Positions 5,628 through 12,420 are shown, numbered from the stretch's first letter. The stretch: 13,014 nucleotides of DNA from Streptomyces lilacinus (GCA_000715685.1 KL569395.1:14041-27054), one strand, 5' to 3'. Program-made: numbers and translations. Notes: generated from the sequence alone by a model not told the origin.

Positions 5628-6803
5628 GTGCCTGAACCAGCCGTGAACACCCCGCATCCCCACAGCGCCACCCTGCGCAACCTGGAGCAGTCCTCCGGAA
5701 CGCTGGCCGCCGCGGCCATCGCCCGCATGGACGCGCAGCTGCCGTGGTACCGGGCGATGCCCCCGGAGAACCGGTCGTGGATCGGTCTGGTCGCCCAGGC
5801 CGGCATCGCGGCCTTCACGGAGTGGTTCCGGCATCCGGAGACCCCTCAGGCCATCAGCACCGACGTGTTCGGCACGGCCCCGCGCGAGCTGACGCGGGCG
5901 ATCACGCTGCGCCAGACCGTGGAGATGGTGCGCACGACGATCGAGGTCATGGAGTCGGCCATCGACGAGGTGGCCGCCCCGGGCGACTCGTCGGCGCTGC
6001 GCGAGGCGCTCCTCGTCTACGCGCGGGAGATCGCCTTCGCCACCGCGCAGGTGTACGCGCAGGCCGCCGAGGCGCGCGGCGCGTGGGACGCCCGGCTGGA
6101 GTCGCTGGTGGTCAACGCGGTGCTGTCGGGCGAGGCCGACGAGGGCGCGGTGTCGCGGGCGGCGGCGCTGGGCTGGAACGCCCCGGCGCACGTGTGCGTG
6201 GTGCTGGGCACGGCGCCCAACGGGGACAGCGAGCTGACGGTGGAGGCGATCCGGCGGGCCGCCCGGCACGCGAAGCTGCAGGTGCTGACGGGGGTGCTGG
6301 GCAGCCGGCTGGTGGTGATCACGGGTGGTTCGGACAATCCGCTGCAGGCGGCCAAGGCGCTGATCGGCCCGTTCGCGGCCGGGCCCGTGGTGGCCGGGCC
6401 GGTGGTGTCGGACCTGCTGGCGGCGACGAAGTCGGCGCAGGCGGCGGCGGCCGGGCTCAAGGCCTGCGCGGCCTGGCCGGACGCCCCCCGGCCCGTGCTG
6501 GCCGACGACCTGCTCCCGGAGCGGGCGATGGCGGGCGATCCGGCGGCGCGCGACCAGCTGGTGGAGGAGATCTACAGACCGCTGGAGGAAGCGGGCTCGG
6601 CGCTGCTGGAGACGCTGAGCGTCTACCTGGAGCAGGCGAGCAGCCTGGAGGGCGCGGCCCGGATGTTGTTCGTGCATCCCAACACCGTGCGGTACCGGCT
6701 CCGACGTGTGACCGACGTCACCGGATGGTCGCCTTCCGATGTCCGCTCCGCTTTTACGCTGCGGATTGCCCTCATCCTGGGGCGGCTGGCCGACACGGAG
6801 TGA
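5628..6803 (+). CDS. fasR: FasR-like regulator of fatty acid biosynthesis (PucR-type HTH)
   Basis: A 391-residue cytoplasmic regulator. The C-terminus (330-391) is a PucR/CdaR-type HTH: LSVYLEQASSLEGAARMLFV followed by HPNTVRYRLRRVTDVTGW. The N-terminal two thirds have no enzyme motif; residues about 10-160 are helical and probably hold the ligand-binding part, and the middle (about 165-300) has a GGDEF-like fold remnant with no active-site motif. Location immediately upstream of fabD, same strand, is that of FasR (SCO2386) in S. coelicolor, which activates the fabD-fabH-acpP-fabF operon (known). Assignment of this gene as fasR rests on synteny plus domain structure. GTG 5628 is supported by the leaderless promoter. 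A 98-base gap with an inverted repeat separates it from fabD. Confidence 0.88.
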   Translation: MPEPAVNTPHPHSATLRNLEQSSGTLAAAAIARMDAQLPWYRAMPPENRSWIGLVAQAGIAAFTEWFRHPETPQAISTDVFGTAPRELTRAITLRQTVEMVRTTIEVMESAIDEVAAPGDSSALREALLVYAREIAFATAQVYAQAAEARGAWDARLESLVVNAVLSGEADEGAVSRAAALGWNAPAHVCVVLGTAPNGDSELTVEAIRRAARHAKLQVLTGVLGSRLVVITGGSDNPLQAAKALIGPFAAGPVVAGPVVSDLLAATKSAQAAAAGLKACAAWPDAPRPVLADDLLPERAMAGDPAARDQLVEEIYRPLEEAGSALLETLSVYLEQASSLEGAARMLFVHPNTVRYRLRRVTDVTGWSPSDVRSAFTLRIALILGRLADTE

Positions 6804-6809
6804 CACACT

Positions 6810-6815
6810 TAGGCT
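6810..6815 (+). promoter_or_regulatory. Putative -10 box of the fab operon
   Basis: TAGGCT lies 7 bases after the fasR stop codon. With TGGCCG at 6787-6792 as a weak -35 (17-bp spacer) the transcript would start near 6822 and carry a leader of about 80 bases. A -35-like TTGAAC at 6820-6825 could instead serve a later promoter, but no convincing -10 follows it. The weak -35 would suit a promoter that needs an activator. Confidence 0.4.
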
Positions 6816-6816
6816 T

Positions 6817-6833
6817 TTGTTGAACGCCAACAA
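6817..6833. promoter_or_regulatory. Inverted repeat upstream of fabD, candidate FasR operator
   Basis: TTGTTG and CAACAA are perfect inverted arms separated by AACGC. The element is the most AT-rich stretch of the fasR-fabD gap and stands out from the surrounding GC-rich DNA. FasR of S. coelicolor binds the fabD promoter region (known); that this repeat is the site is inference. It overlaps the start point predicted from TAGGCT at 6810, which would suit repression better than activation, so the real promoter may lie elsewhere. Confidence 0.5.
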
Positions 6834-6901
6834 TTCCCCTGACGGTTCTTCGTCCCTGTCCTCACGGGTGGGCGATGCCGTCCACGAGAGAGAGTGTGAG
6901 G

Positions 6902-7855
6902 GTGCTCGTACTCGTCGCTCCCGGCCAGGGCGCTCAGACGCCCGGCTTCCTGACCCCCTGGCTCGACCTCCCCGGCGTGGCAGACCGCCTTCGGGAGTGG
7001 TCGACCGCCATCGACCTGGACCTTGTCCACTACGGCACGGACGCCGACGCCGACGAGATCCGTGACACGGCGGTGGCCCAGCCGCTGCTCGTCGCCTCCG
7101 CCCTGGTCTCCGCCGGGCAGCTGTTCCCCGACGCCGCGGACTTCGCCCGGCTCGTCGGTGCCGCCGCCGGCCACAGCGTGGGTGAGCTCGCCGCCGCCGC
7201 GCTGACCGGCGTGCTGAGCGAGCGCACCGCGATGGAGCTGGTCCGCCGGCGCGGCCTGGCCATGGCCGAGGCCGCGGCCGTCACCGAGACCGGTATGTCC
7301 GCGCTGCTCGGCGGCGAGCCCGAGATCGTGCTGCCGCACCTGGAGAAGCTGGGCCTGACGCCGGCGAACGTCAACGGCGCGGGCCAGATCGTGGCCGCCG
7401 GCACGGCCGAGCAGTTGGCGGCGCTGGCCGAGGACAAGCCCGAGGGCACCCGCCGGGTCGTGCCGCTGAAGGTGGCGGGCGCCTTCCACACCCACCACAT
7501 GGCGCCGGCCGTCTCGGCGCTGGAGGCCGCGGTGCGCGAGCTCGCCCCGGCCGATCCCCGCACCCGTTACGTCTCCAACCGGGACGGCCGGGTCGTCGCG
7601 TCGGGCCAGGACGTCGTGGCGCGGCTGGTCGGCCAGGTGGCCAACCCGGTCCGCTGGGACCTGTGCATGGAGACCTTCAAGGAGCTGGGCGCCACGGCGA
7701 TCATCGAGGTGGCCCCCGGTGGCACCCTGGTCGGCCTGGCCAAGCGGGCCCTGCCGGGCGTCGAGACGCTCGCGCTGAAGACCCCGGACGACCTCGACGC
7801 GGCCCGCGCGCTGATCGCCGAGCACGCCCCCGCCGCCGGGTCCCCGGCCGAATAA
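6902..7855 (+). CDS. fabD: Malonyl-CoA:ACP transacylase FabD
   Basis: A 317-residue enzyme that transfers malonyl groups from malonyl-CoA to AcpP, supplying extender units for type II fatty acid synthesis (and, in Streptomyces, often for polyketide carrier proteins). GQGAQ at 8-12, the nucleophile Ser92 in GHSVGE and the catalytic His196 in GAFHTHHMAP are all present; the C-terminal VAPGGTLVGLAKR is typical. GTG 6902 gives MLVLVAPGQGAQTPGF, the N-terminus of the characterised S. coelicolor enzyme; GTG 6896 would add two residues. The purine-rich GAGAGAGTGTGAGG directly upstream serves as ribosome site. First gene of the operon; the fabH ribosome site overlaps its stop codon. Confidence 0.97.
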   Translation: MLVLVAPGQGAQTPGFLTPWLDLPGVADRLREWSTAIDLDLVHYGTDADADEIRDTAVAQPLLVASALVSAGQLFPDAADFARLVGAAAGHSVGELAAAALTGVLSERTAMELVRRRGLAMAEAAAVTETGMSALLGGEPEIVLPHLEKLGLTPANVNGAGQIVAAGTAEQLAALAEDKPEGTRRVVPLKVAGAFHTHHMAPAVSALEAAVRELAPADPRTRYVSNRDGRVVASGQDVVARLVGQVANPVRWDLCMETFKELGATAIIEVAPGGTLVGLAKRALPGVETLALKTPDDLDAARALIAEHAPAAGSPAE

Positions 7856-7868
7856 GGAGCCCGAGAGC

Positions 7869-8873
7869 ATGACCGCGAAGATCAAGCCCGCGAAGGGCGC
7901 CGCGTACGCGCGCATCATGGGCGTCGGCGGCTACCGCCCGGTCCGGGTGGTGCCGAACGAGGAGATCCTCAAGCACATCGACTCCTCGGACGAGTGGATC
8001 CGCTCGCGTTCGGGCATCGCGACCCGCCACTGGGCCGGTCCGGACGAGACCGTGACCGCCATGTCGCTGGAGGCCGCCGGCAAGGCGATCGCCGACGCGG
8101 GGATCGCCCCGGACCAGATCGGCGCCGTGATCGTCTCGACGGTGTCGCACTTCAAGCAGACCCCGGCCGTCGCGACCGAGATCGCCCACAAGGTGGGCGC
8201 GGGCAAGCCCGCCGCCTTCGACATCTCGGCCGGCTGCGCCGGCTTCGGCTACGGCCTGACCATGGCCAAGGACATGGTGACCGGCGGCTCCGCGGAGTAC
8301 GTCCTGGTCATCGGCGTCGAGCGGCTGTCGGACCTGACCGACCTGGAGGACCGCGCGACGGCCTTCCTCTTCGGTGACGGCGCGGGCGCCGTGGTGGTCG
8401 GCCCGTCGAACGAGCCGGCGATCGGCCCGGTCGTCTGGGGCTCGGAGGGCGACAAGGCCGAGACCATCAAGCAGACGATCGCCTGGGACGTCTACCGCGA
8501 GGAGACGGACGTCCGCTTCCCCGCCATCACGCAGGAGGGCCAGGCGGTGTTCCGCTGGGCCGTCTTCGAGATGGCGAAGATCGCGCAGGCGGCCCTGGAC
8601 GAGGCCGGGGTGAGCCCGGAGGACCTGGACGTCTTCATCCCGCACCAGGCCAACATGCGGATCATCGACTCGATGGTCAAGACCCTCAAGCTGCCGGAGA
8701 ACGTCACGGTCGCCCGTGACGTGGAGACCACGGGCAACACCTCCGCGGCCTCCATCCCGCTCGCCATGGAGCGGCTCCTGGCCACCGGCGCGGCGAAGAG
8801 CGGGGACACCGCCCTTCTCATCGGCTTCGGGGCGGGTCTCGTGTACGCCGCCACGGTCGTTACCCTCCCCTAG
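7869..8873 (+). CDS. fabH: 3-oxoacyl-ACP synthase III FabH
   Basis: A 334-residue ketosynthase that condenses an acyl-CoA starter with malonyl-AcpP to begin each fatty acid. The catalytic triad is complete: Cys123 in SAGCAGFGYGL, His259 in IPHQANMRI and Asn290 in GNTSAAS. In Streptomyces this enzyme typically takes branched starters (isobutyryl-, isovaleryl-, anteisovaleryl-CoA), which sets the branched membrane lipid profile; specificity here is inferred from the family. The gene starts 13 bases after the fabD stop; AAGGAG overlapping the TAA of fabD is the ribosome site, indicating coupling. A 109-base gap follows before acpP. Confidence 0.97.
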   Translation: MTAKIKPAKGAAYARIMGVGGYRPVRVVPNEEILKHIDSSDEWIRSRSGIATRHWAGPDETVTAMSLEAAGKAIADAGIAPDQIGAVIVSTVSHFKQTPAVATEIAHKVGAGKPAAFDISAGCAGFGYGLTMAKDMVTGGSAEYVLVIGVERLSDLTDLEDRATAFLFGDGAGAVVVGPSNEPAIGPVVWGSEGDKAETIKQTIAWDVYREETDVRFPAITQEGQAVFRWAVFEMAKIAQAALDEAGVSPEDLDVFIPHQANMRIIDSMVKTLKLPENVTVARDVETTGNTSAASIPLAMERLLATGAAKSGDTALLIGFGAGLVYAATVVTLP

Positions 8874-8879
8874 GCGAGA

Positions 8880-8921
8880 TCCCCGGGACCGGCACCCACC
8901 GTCCGGTACCTCCCCGGGACC
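8880..8921. repeat. 11-bp direct repeat in the fabH-acpP gap
   Basis: TCCCCGGGACC occurs at 8880-8890 and again at 8911-8921, exactly 31 bp apart, which is close to three turns of DNA and would put both copies on the same face. The intervening bases include GGTACC. Function unknown: it could be a protein site within the operon or an RNA structure affecting acpP expression. Chance similarity in GC-rich DNA is possible. Confidence 0.45.
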
Positions 8922-8982
8922 CCGCCGCACCTGCAGTTTCCTTACCGCAGTTCCAACGCACATAGATAGAAGGAGCGCCGCA

Positions 8983-9231
8983 ATGGCCTACACCCAGGAT
9001 GAGATCGTCAAGGGTCTCGCCGAGATCGTCAACGAGATCGCCGGCATCCCGACCGAGGACGTCAAGCTGGACAAGTCCTTCACCGACGACCTCGACGTCG
9101 ACTCGCTCTCCATGGTCGAGGTCGTCGTGGCCGCCGAGGAGCGCTTCGACGTGAAGATCCCGGACGCGGACGTCAAGAACCTGAAGACGGTCGGCGACGC
9201 CGCCCAGTACATCCTCGACAACCAGGCCTGA
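8983..9231 (+). CDS. acpP: Acyl carrier protein AcpP
   Basis: An 82-residue, strongly acidic carrier protein. Ser41 in the DLDVDSLSMVE motif is the site for the 4'-phosphopantetheine arm, on which acyl chains are carried between FabD, FabH, FabF and the reductases/dehydratase encoded elsewhere. Four-helix length and spacing are normal for a fatty-acid ACP. ATG 8983 is preceded by GAAGGAG at 8969-8975, seven bases away, the best ribosome site in the operon, as expected for a protein needed in excess. The wide gap upstream (109 bases) and the hairpin downstream suggest it is expressed at a different level from its neighbours. Confidence 0.97.
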   Translation: MAYTQDEIVKGLAEIVNEIAGIPTEDVKLDKSFTDDLDVDSLSMVEVVVAAEERFDVKIPDADVKNLKTVGDAAQYILDNQA

Positions 9232-9245
9232 TCCAAAGCGCTCGT

Positions 9246-9264
9246 CGCCACCCCGGCGGTGGCG
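9246..9264 (+). other. Stem-loop between acpP and fabF
   Basis: CGCCACC and GGTGGCG form a 7-bp stem around a five-base loop, 14 bases after the acpP stop and 35 bases before the fabF start. Within a polycistronic RNA it could attenuate transcription into fabF, or protect the 3' end of a processed acpP message. No U-tract follows, so full termination is unlikely. Confidence 0.5.
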
Positions 9265-9299
9265 GTTCCAGCACCTCTACACGTGGAGACAGAATCCCG

Positions 9300-10562
9300 A
9301 TGAACTCGACCAATCGCACCGTGGTCGTCACCGGTATCGGCGCAACCACACCGCTGGGTGGCGACAGCGCATCGACCTGGGAAGGGCTGCTCGCCGGGCG
9401 TTCCGGCGTCAAGCCCCTGGAGGACGAGCGGTTCGCCGACCTCCCGGTCCGCATCGCCGCCGTCGCGGCCGTGGACCCGGAGGAGGTCCTGCCCCGGCCA
9501 CTGGCCCGCAAGCTGGACCGGTCGGCGCAGTTCGCGGTGATCGCCGCCCGTGAGGCCTGGGCCGACGCGGGCTTCACCGCCAAGGCCGGCGACGACTCCT
9601 CCGTCGCCCCCGACCGCCTGGGCACGGTCATCGCCTCCGGCATCGGCGGCGTGATCACCCTGCTCGACCAGTACGACGTGCTCAAGGAGAAGGGCGCCCG
9701 CCGCGTCTCCCCGCACACCGTGCCGATGCTCATGCCGAACAGCCCGAGCGCCAACGTGGGCCTGGAGGTGAACGCCCAGGCGGGCGTGCACACCCCGGTC
9801 AGCGCCTGTGCCTCCGGCGCCGAGGCCATCGGCTACGCCGTCGAGATGATCCGCACCGGCCGCGCCGACGTCGTGGTCGCGGGCGGCACCGAGGCGGCCA
9901 TCCACCCGCTGCCCGTCGCGGCCTTCGCCAGCATGATGGCGATGTCGAAGAACAACGACGAGCCGCAGAAGGCCTCCCGCCCCTACGACAAGGCCCGTGA
10001 CGGCTTCGTCCTGGGCGAGGGCGCCGGCGTCGTCGTCCTGGAGTCGGCCGAGCACGCCGCCCGGCGCGGCGCGCGGGTCTACTGCGAGGTGCTGGGCCAG
10101 GGCCTGTCCGCGGACAGCCACCACATCGCCCAGCCCGAGCCCACCGGCCGCGGCATCGCGGCCGCGCTGCAGAACCTGCTGGAGAACACCGACCTGAAGC
10201 CGGCGGAGATCGTGCACCTCAACGCGCACGCCACCTCCACGCCGCAGGGCGACGCGGCCGAGATCAAGGCGCTGCGCAAGATCCTCGGCGACGACCTCGA
10301 CCACGTCGCGGTCTCCGGCACCAAGTCGATGACGGGCCACCTGCTCGGCGGCGCCGGCGGCATCGAGACGGTCGCGACCGTCCTCGCCCTGCACCACCGG
10401 GTCGCCCCGCCGACCATCAACGTCGACGACCTGGACGAGGACATCGACGCGGACATCGTGCGCGGCGAGCCCCGCCCGCTGCCCGAGGGCACCATCGCCG
10501 CGATCAACAACTCGTTCGGCTTCGGCGGCCACAACGTGGTCCTCGCCCTGCGAACGGTCTGA
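9300..10562 (+). CDS. fabF: 3-oxoacyl-ACP synthase II FabF
   Basis: A 420-residue elongating ketosynthase that condenses acyl-AcpP with malonyl-AcpP. The Cys-His-His active site is intact: Cys170 in VSACASGAEA, His310 in NAHATSTPQGD and His347 in KSMTGHLLGGAGG, with the conserved Lys342 in the last motif. The GFGGHN C-terminal motif is present. ATG 9300 gives the family N-terminus (MNSTNRTVVVTGIGATTPLG) and has a GGAGAC ribosome site 11-16 bases upstream, weaker than that of acpP. It is the last gene of the fab operon, closed by a strong terminator. It is a chain-elongation enzyme rather than a polyketide ketosynthase alpha, judging from operon position and the absence of a chain-length factor partner. 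Confidence 0.97.
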   Translation: MNSTNRTVVVTGIGATTPLGGDSASTWEGLLAGRSGVKPLEDERFADLPVRIAAVAAVDPEEVLPRPLARKLDRSAQFAVIAAREAWADAGFTAKAGDDSSVAPDRLGTVIASGIGGVITLLDQYDVLKEKGARRVSPHTVPMLMPNSPSANVGLEVNAQAGVHTPVSACASGAEAIGYAVEMIRTGRADVVVAGGTEAAIHPLPVAAFASMMAMSKNNDEPQKASRPYDKARDGFVLGEGAGVVVLESAEHAARRGARVYCEVLGQGLSADSHHIAQPEPTGRGIAAALQNLLENTDLKPAEIVHLNAHATSTPQGDAAEIKALRKILGDDLDHVAVSGTKSMTGHLLGGAGGIETVATVLALHHRVAPPTINVDDLDEDIDADIVRGEPRPLPEGTIAAINNSFGFGGHNVVLALRTV

Positions 10563-10583
10563 CCGGCTCCCCCTCTTACGGGT

Positions 10584-10625
10584 GAAGGGCCCGCCCCGGC
10601 TGATGACAGCCGGGGCGGGCCCTTC
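10584..10625. terminator. Strong fab-operon terminator, 19-bp perfect stem
   Basis: GAAGGGCCCGCCCCGGCTG and CAGCCGGGGCGGGCCCTTC pair without mismatch around an ATGA loop. It lies 21 bases after the fabF stop and 27 bases before the convergent DUF3145 stop, so it is suited to ending both transcripts. It is the longest perfect stem seen in the window. Confidence 0.93.
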
Positions 10626-10652
10626 GTCGTGTCCGGGGCGAGCCCCCGAACA

Positions 10653-11147
10653 TCACACCACCTGGTGCAGCCACCGCACCGGCGCGCCCTCGCCCGCGTA
10701 GCGGAACGGCTCGAGCTCGTCGTCCCACGGCTTGCCGAGGAGCTTGGCGACCTCGGCCTGGAGGTCGGTCTCGCCCCGGTCGGCGCGGGAGAGCGCGGCC
10801 CGCAGCCGGTCCTCGGGGACGAGGATGTCGCCGTGGATGCCGGTGACGGCGTGGAAGATGCCGAGGCCGGGGGTGGAGCTGTAGCGCTCGCCCTCGGCGG
10901 TGGGGCAGGGCTCGGCGGTCACCTCGAAGCGGAGCAGGTGCCAGCCGCGCAGGGCGGAGGCGAGCTTGGAGGCCGTGCCGACCTGACCCTGCCAGGAGAG
11001 CTCGGCGCGCCAGGTGCCGGGCGCGGCGGGCTGGCGGATCCAGTCGAGGGTGACGCGCGCGCCGAGGACGCTCTCCACGGCCCATTCGACGTGTGGACAC
11101 AGCGCACGCGGCGCGGAGTGCACGTACAGAACTCCACGTGTCGTCAC
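10653..11147 (-). CDS. DUF3145 family protein, conserved in actinomycetes
   Basis: A 164-residue protein of unknown function. The opening MTTRGVLYVHSAPRALCPHV is the family hallmark; TLDWIRQPAAPGTWRAELSW and LGIFHAVTGIHGDILVPEDR are further conserved stretches, and the protein ends VRWLHQVV. There is no signal peptide or membrane segment, so it is probably cytoplasmic. The GTG start at 11147 is supported by GGGAGG five bases upstream and by the family N-terminus. A gene of this family lies convergently downstream of fabF in S. coelicolor too, so the arrangement is conserved, but no function follows from that. A possible 47-codon frame (11144-11287) ends at its start with a GTGA overlap. Confidence 0.92.
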   Translation of the reverse strand: MTTRGVLYVHSAPRALCPHVEWAVESVLGARVTLDWIRQPAAPGTWRAELSWQGQVGTASKLASALRGWHLLRFEVTAEPCPTAEGERYSSTPGLGIFHAVTGIHGDILVPEDRLRAALSRADRGETDLQAEVAKLLGKPWDDELEPFRYAGEGAPVRWLHQVV

Positions 11148-11479
11148 CGGGGCCTCCCGTGCCGTTCGAGGTTCGCCTTCCGCAGCGGCCTCGCAGCCGT
11201 ACCGGTCCCGCCCGGGGCAGCAGCAGAGCTTCTGCCCCAATGGCCACTCCCGCACCAGCTCGCGAGGTTACCAACAGTAAACACCATCGGGAGCGATTCT
11301 CCTGAAAAGGGACAGGATGTGACGTGTTGTGATGTGGTGCCGCCGAAGAGCGAAAGATGCCGGACCGACTCGATCACTCCGGGGAAAAGCTACCGTGCGC
11401 GGCCGCTCACGGGGTGGCCCACCCCGTGACGTACCGTCGATCCCGGACAGATGTCACCCGGCCGGAGGGGGAGAGCAGG
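11148..11479. other. 332-base intergenic region between DUF3145 and the lipoprotein gene
   Basis: This divergent gap must hold the promoters for both neighbours. It is less GC-rich in the middle (about 11265-11345, with GGTTACCAACAGTAAACACC and several GTG/TTGTG stretches) than the rest of the window. It also contains an inverted repeat GGGGCAG...CTGCCCC at 11214-11238, a short reading frame on the minus strand, two TACCGT hexamers (11391-11396 and 11432-11437) that could be -10 boxes for the plus-strand gene, and a strong palindrome at 11407-11429. None of the promoters has a convincing -35 box. Confidence 0.6.
11407..11429. promoter_or_regulatory. 23-bp palindrome (11-bp arms) upstream of the SGNH lipoprotein gene
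   Basis: TCACGGGGTGG and CCACCCCGTGA are perfect inverted arms around a single central C. It ends three bases before a TACCGT hexamer (11432-11437) and 50 bases before the lipoprotein start, and could be an operator over a promoter's -35 region. As RNA it would fold into a 10-bp hairpin with a GCC loop, so a transcriptional role as a leader hairpin is the alternative. Confidence 0.6.
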
Positions 11480-12364
11480 ATGCGCGCCAACAGGGGGCGG
11501 AAACGATCGGCGGTGGTACGGGCCGCCACGGCGGTGCTGGCCGTCGCCCTGCTGGCCACGGGGTGCGGCGACGACACCGAGACCAAGGCCGCCCCGGCGA
11601 AGCCGAGCCCCACCCGTCCCGCGTGGAACACCCACCCCGCGTCGATCGCCTCCCTCGGCGACTCCATCACCCGCGGCTTCGACGCCTGTTCCGTGCTCGA
11701 GGACTGCCCCGAGGTCTCCTGGGCCACCGGCACCGAGGTCGACAGCCTCGCCCGCCGACTGCTGCCGTCGCCGCAGACCAACAGCTGGAACTACGCCCGG
11801 ACCGGCGCCCGGATGGCGGACCTGCCGGGCCAGATGCGCGCGGCGGCCGCCCACCGGCCCGAGCTGGTGACCGTCCTCCTCGGCGCCAATGACGCCTGTC
11901 GCCGCAATGTGGCCGATATGACGCCCGTGGAGGACTTCCGCGCCGACTTCGAGAAGTCGCTGCGGGAGCTGCGCACCTCCGTGCCGAAGGCCCAGGTGTA
12001 CGTGGCCGGCGTGCCCGACCTCATGCGGCTGTGGTCGCAGGGGCGCAAGAGCCTGATCGGCAAGCAGATCTGGCAGCTCGGCAACGTCTGCCCGTCGATG
12101 CTGCACGACGCCGACGCCACCGACGAGGCCGCGGTGGCCCGCCGGGCCCAGGTCCACCACCGGGTCGGCGAGTACAACGCCGTCCTGCGCGACGTCTGTT
12201 CCAAGGACGCGCTGTGCCGCTACGACGGCGCGGTGAACGGCTACGACTTCACCGGCCAGGAACTGAGCAAGTGGGACTGGTTCCACCCCAGCAAGAAGGG
12301 CCAGGGCGAGCTGGCCGGCATGGCCTACCGCACGGTCACGGCCGTCGACCGGCCCGCCGCGTAG
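11480..12364 (+). CDS. Secreted SGNH/GDSL-family esterase, lipoprotein
   Basis: A 294-residue protein with a lipoprotein signal: basic MRANRGRKRSAVVR, a hydrophobic core, then LLATGC with lipidated Cys29; a Thr/Pro/Lys linker follows to about residue 48. The SGNH blocks are present: Ser62 in SLGDSITRG, Gly109 in YARTGARM, Asn137 in LLGANDACR, and Asp266/His269 in WDWFHPSKKGQ. Six cysteines of the mature domain (70, 76, 140, 204, 240, 246) suggest three disulfides, as in exported Streptomyces SGNH lipases. It is thus probably an ester hydrolase anchored outside the membrane, substrate unknown. ATG 11480 has a GGAGGGGGAGA ribosome site and gives a proper signal peptide; a start further upstream would destroy it. 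It stands alone between two regulatory-rich gaps. Confidence 0.92.
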   Translation: MRANRGRKRSAVVRAATAVLAVALLATGCGDDTETKAAPAKPSPTRPAWNTHPASIASLGDSITRGFDACSVLEDCPEVSWATGTEVDSLARRLLPSPQTNSWNYARTGARMADLPGQMRAAAAHRPELVTVLLGANDACRRNVADMTPVEDFRADFEKSLRELRTSVPKAQVYVAGVPDLMRLWSQGRKSLIGKQIWQLGNVCPSMLHDADATDEAAVARRAQVHHRVGEYNAVLRDVCSKDALCRYDGAVNGYDFTGQELSKWDWFHPSKKGQGELAGMAYRTVTAVDRPAA

Positions 12365-12390
12365 CCCCGGGGGGCGGGAGCCCCGAGGAA

Positions 12391-12420
12391 GGGGCGGGAC
12401 CTGTCAGGTGGCCCCGCCCC
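12391..12420. terminator. Hairpin terminator after the SGNH lipoprotein gene
   Basis: GGGGCGGG-ACCT pairs with AGGT and, after a 3-base bulge, CCCGCCCC; the loop is GTC. It starts 27 bases after the stop codon. The convergent gene on the other strand ends 230 bases further on. Confidence 0.7.

Noticed and set aside
5561..5703. 12-bp repeat CCTCCGGAACGC at 5561-5572 and 5692-5703
   Set aside because: The second copy lies inside fasR coding sequence in ordinary codons; in GC-rich DNA a repeat of this length can be chance, so I do not call it a site.
4809..6833. A 674-codon open frame on the minus strand covering pirin and fasR, and other long antisense frames such as 19-1494 and 8988-10532
   Set aside because: They are opposite or out of frame with genes that have full sets of family motifs, are Arg/Gly/His-rich in the way GC-rich shadows are, and show no motif of their own.
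6875..6901. ATG 6875 as start of fabD
   Set aside because: The characterised S. coelicolor enzyme begins at the residue matching GTG 6902, and the added nine residues are not family-like.
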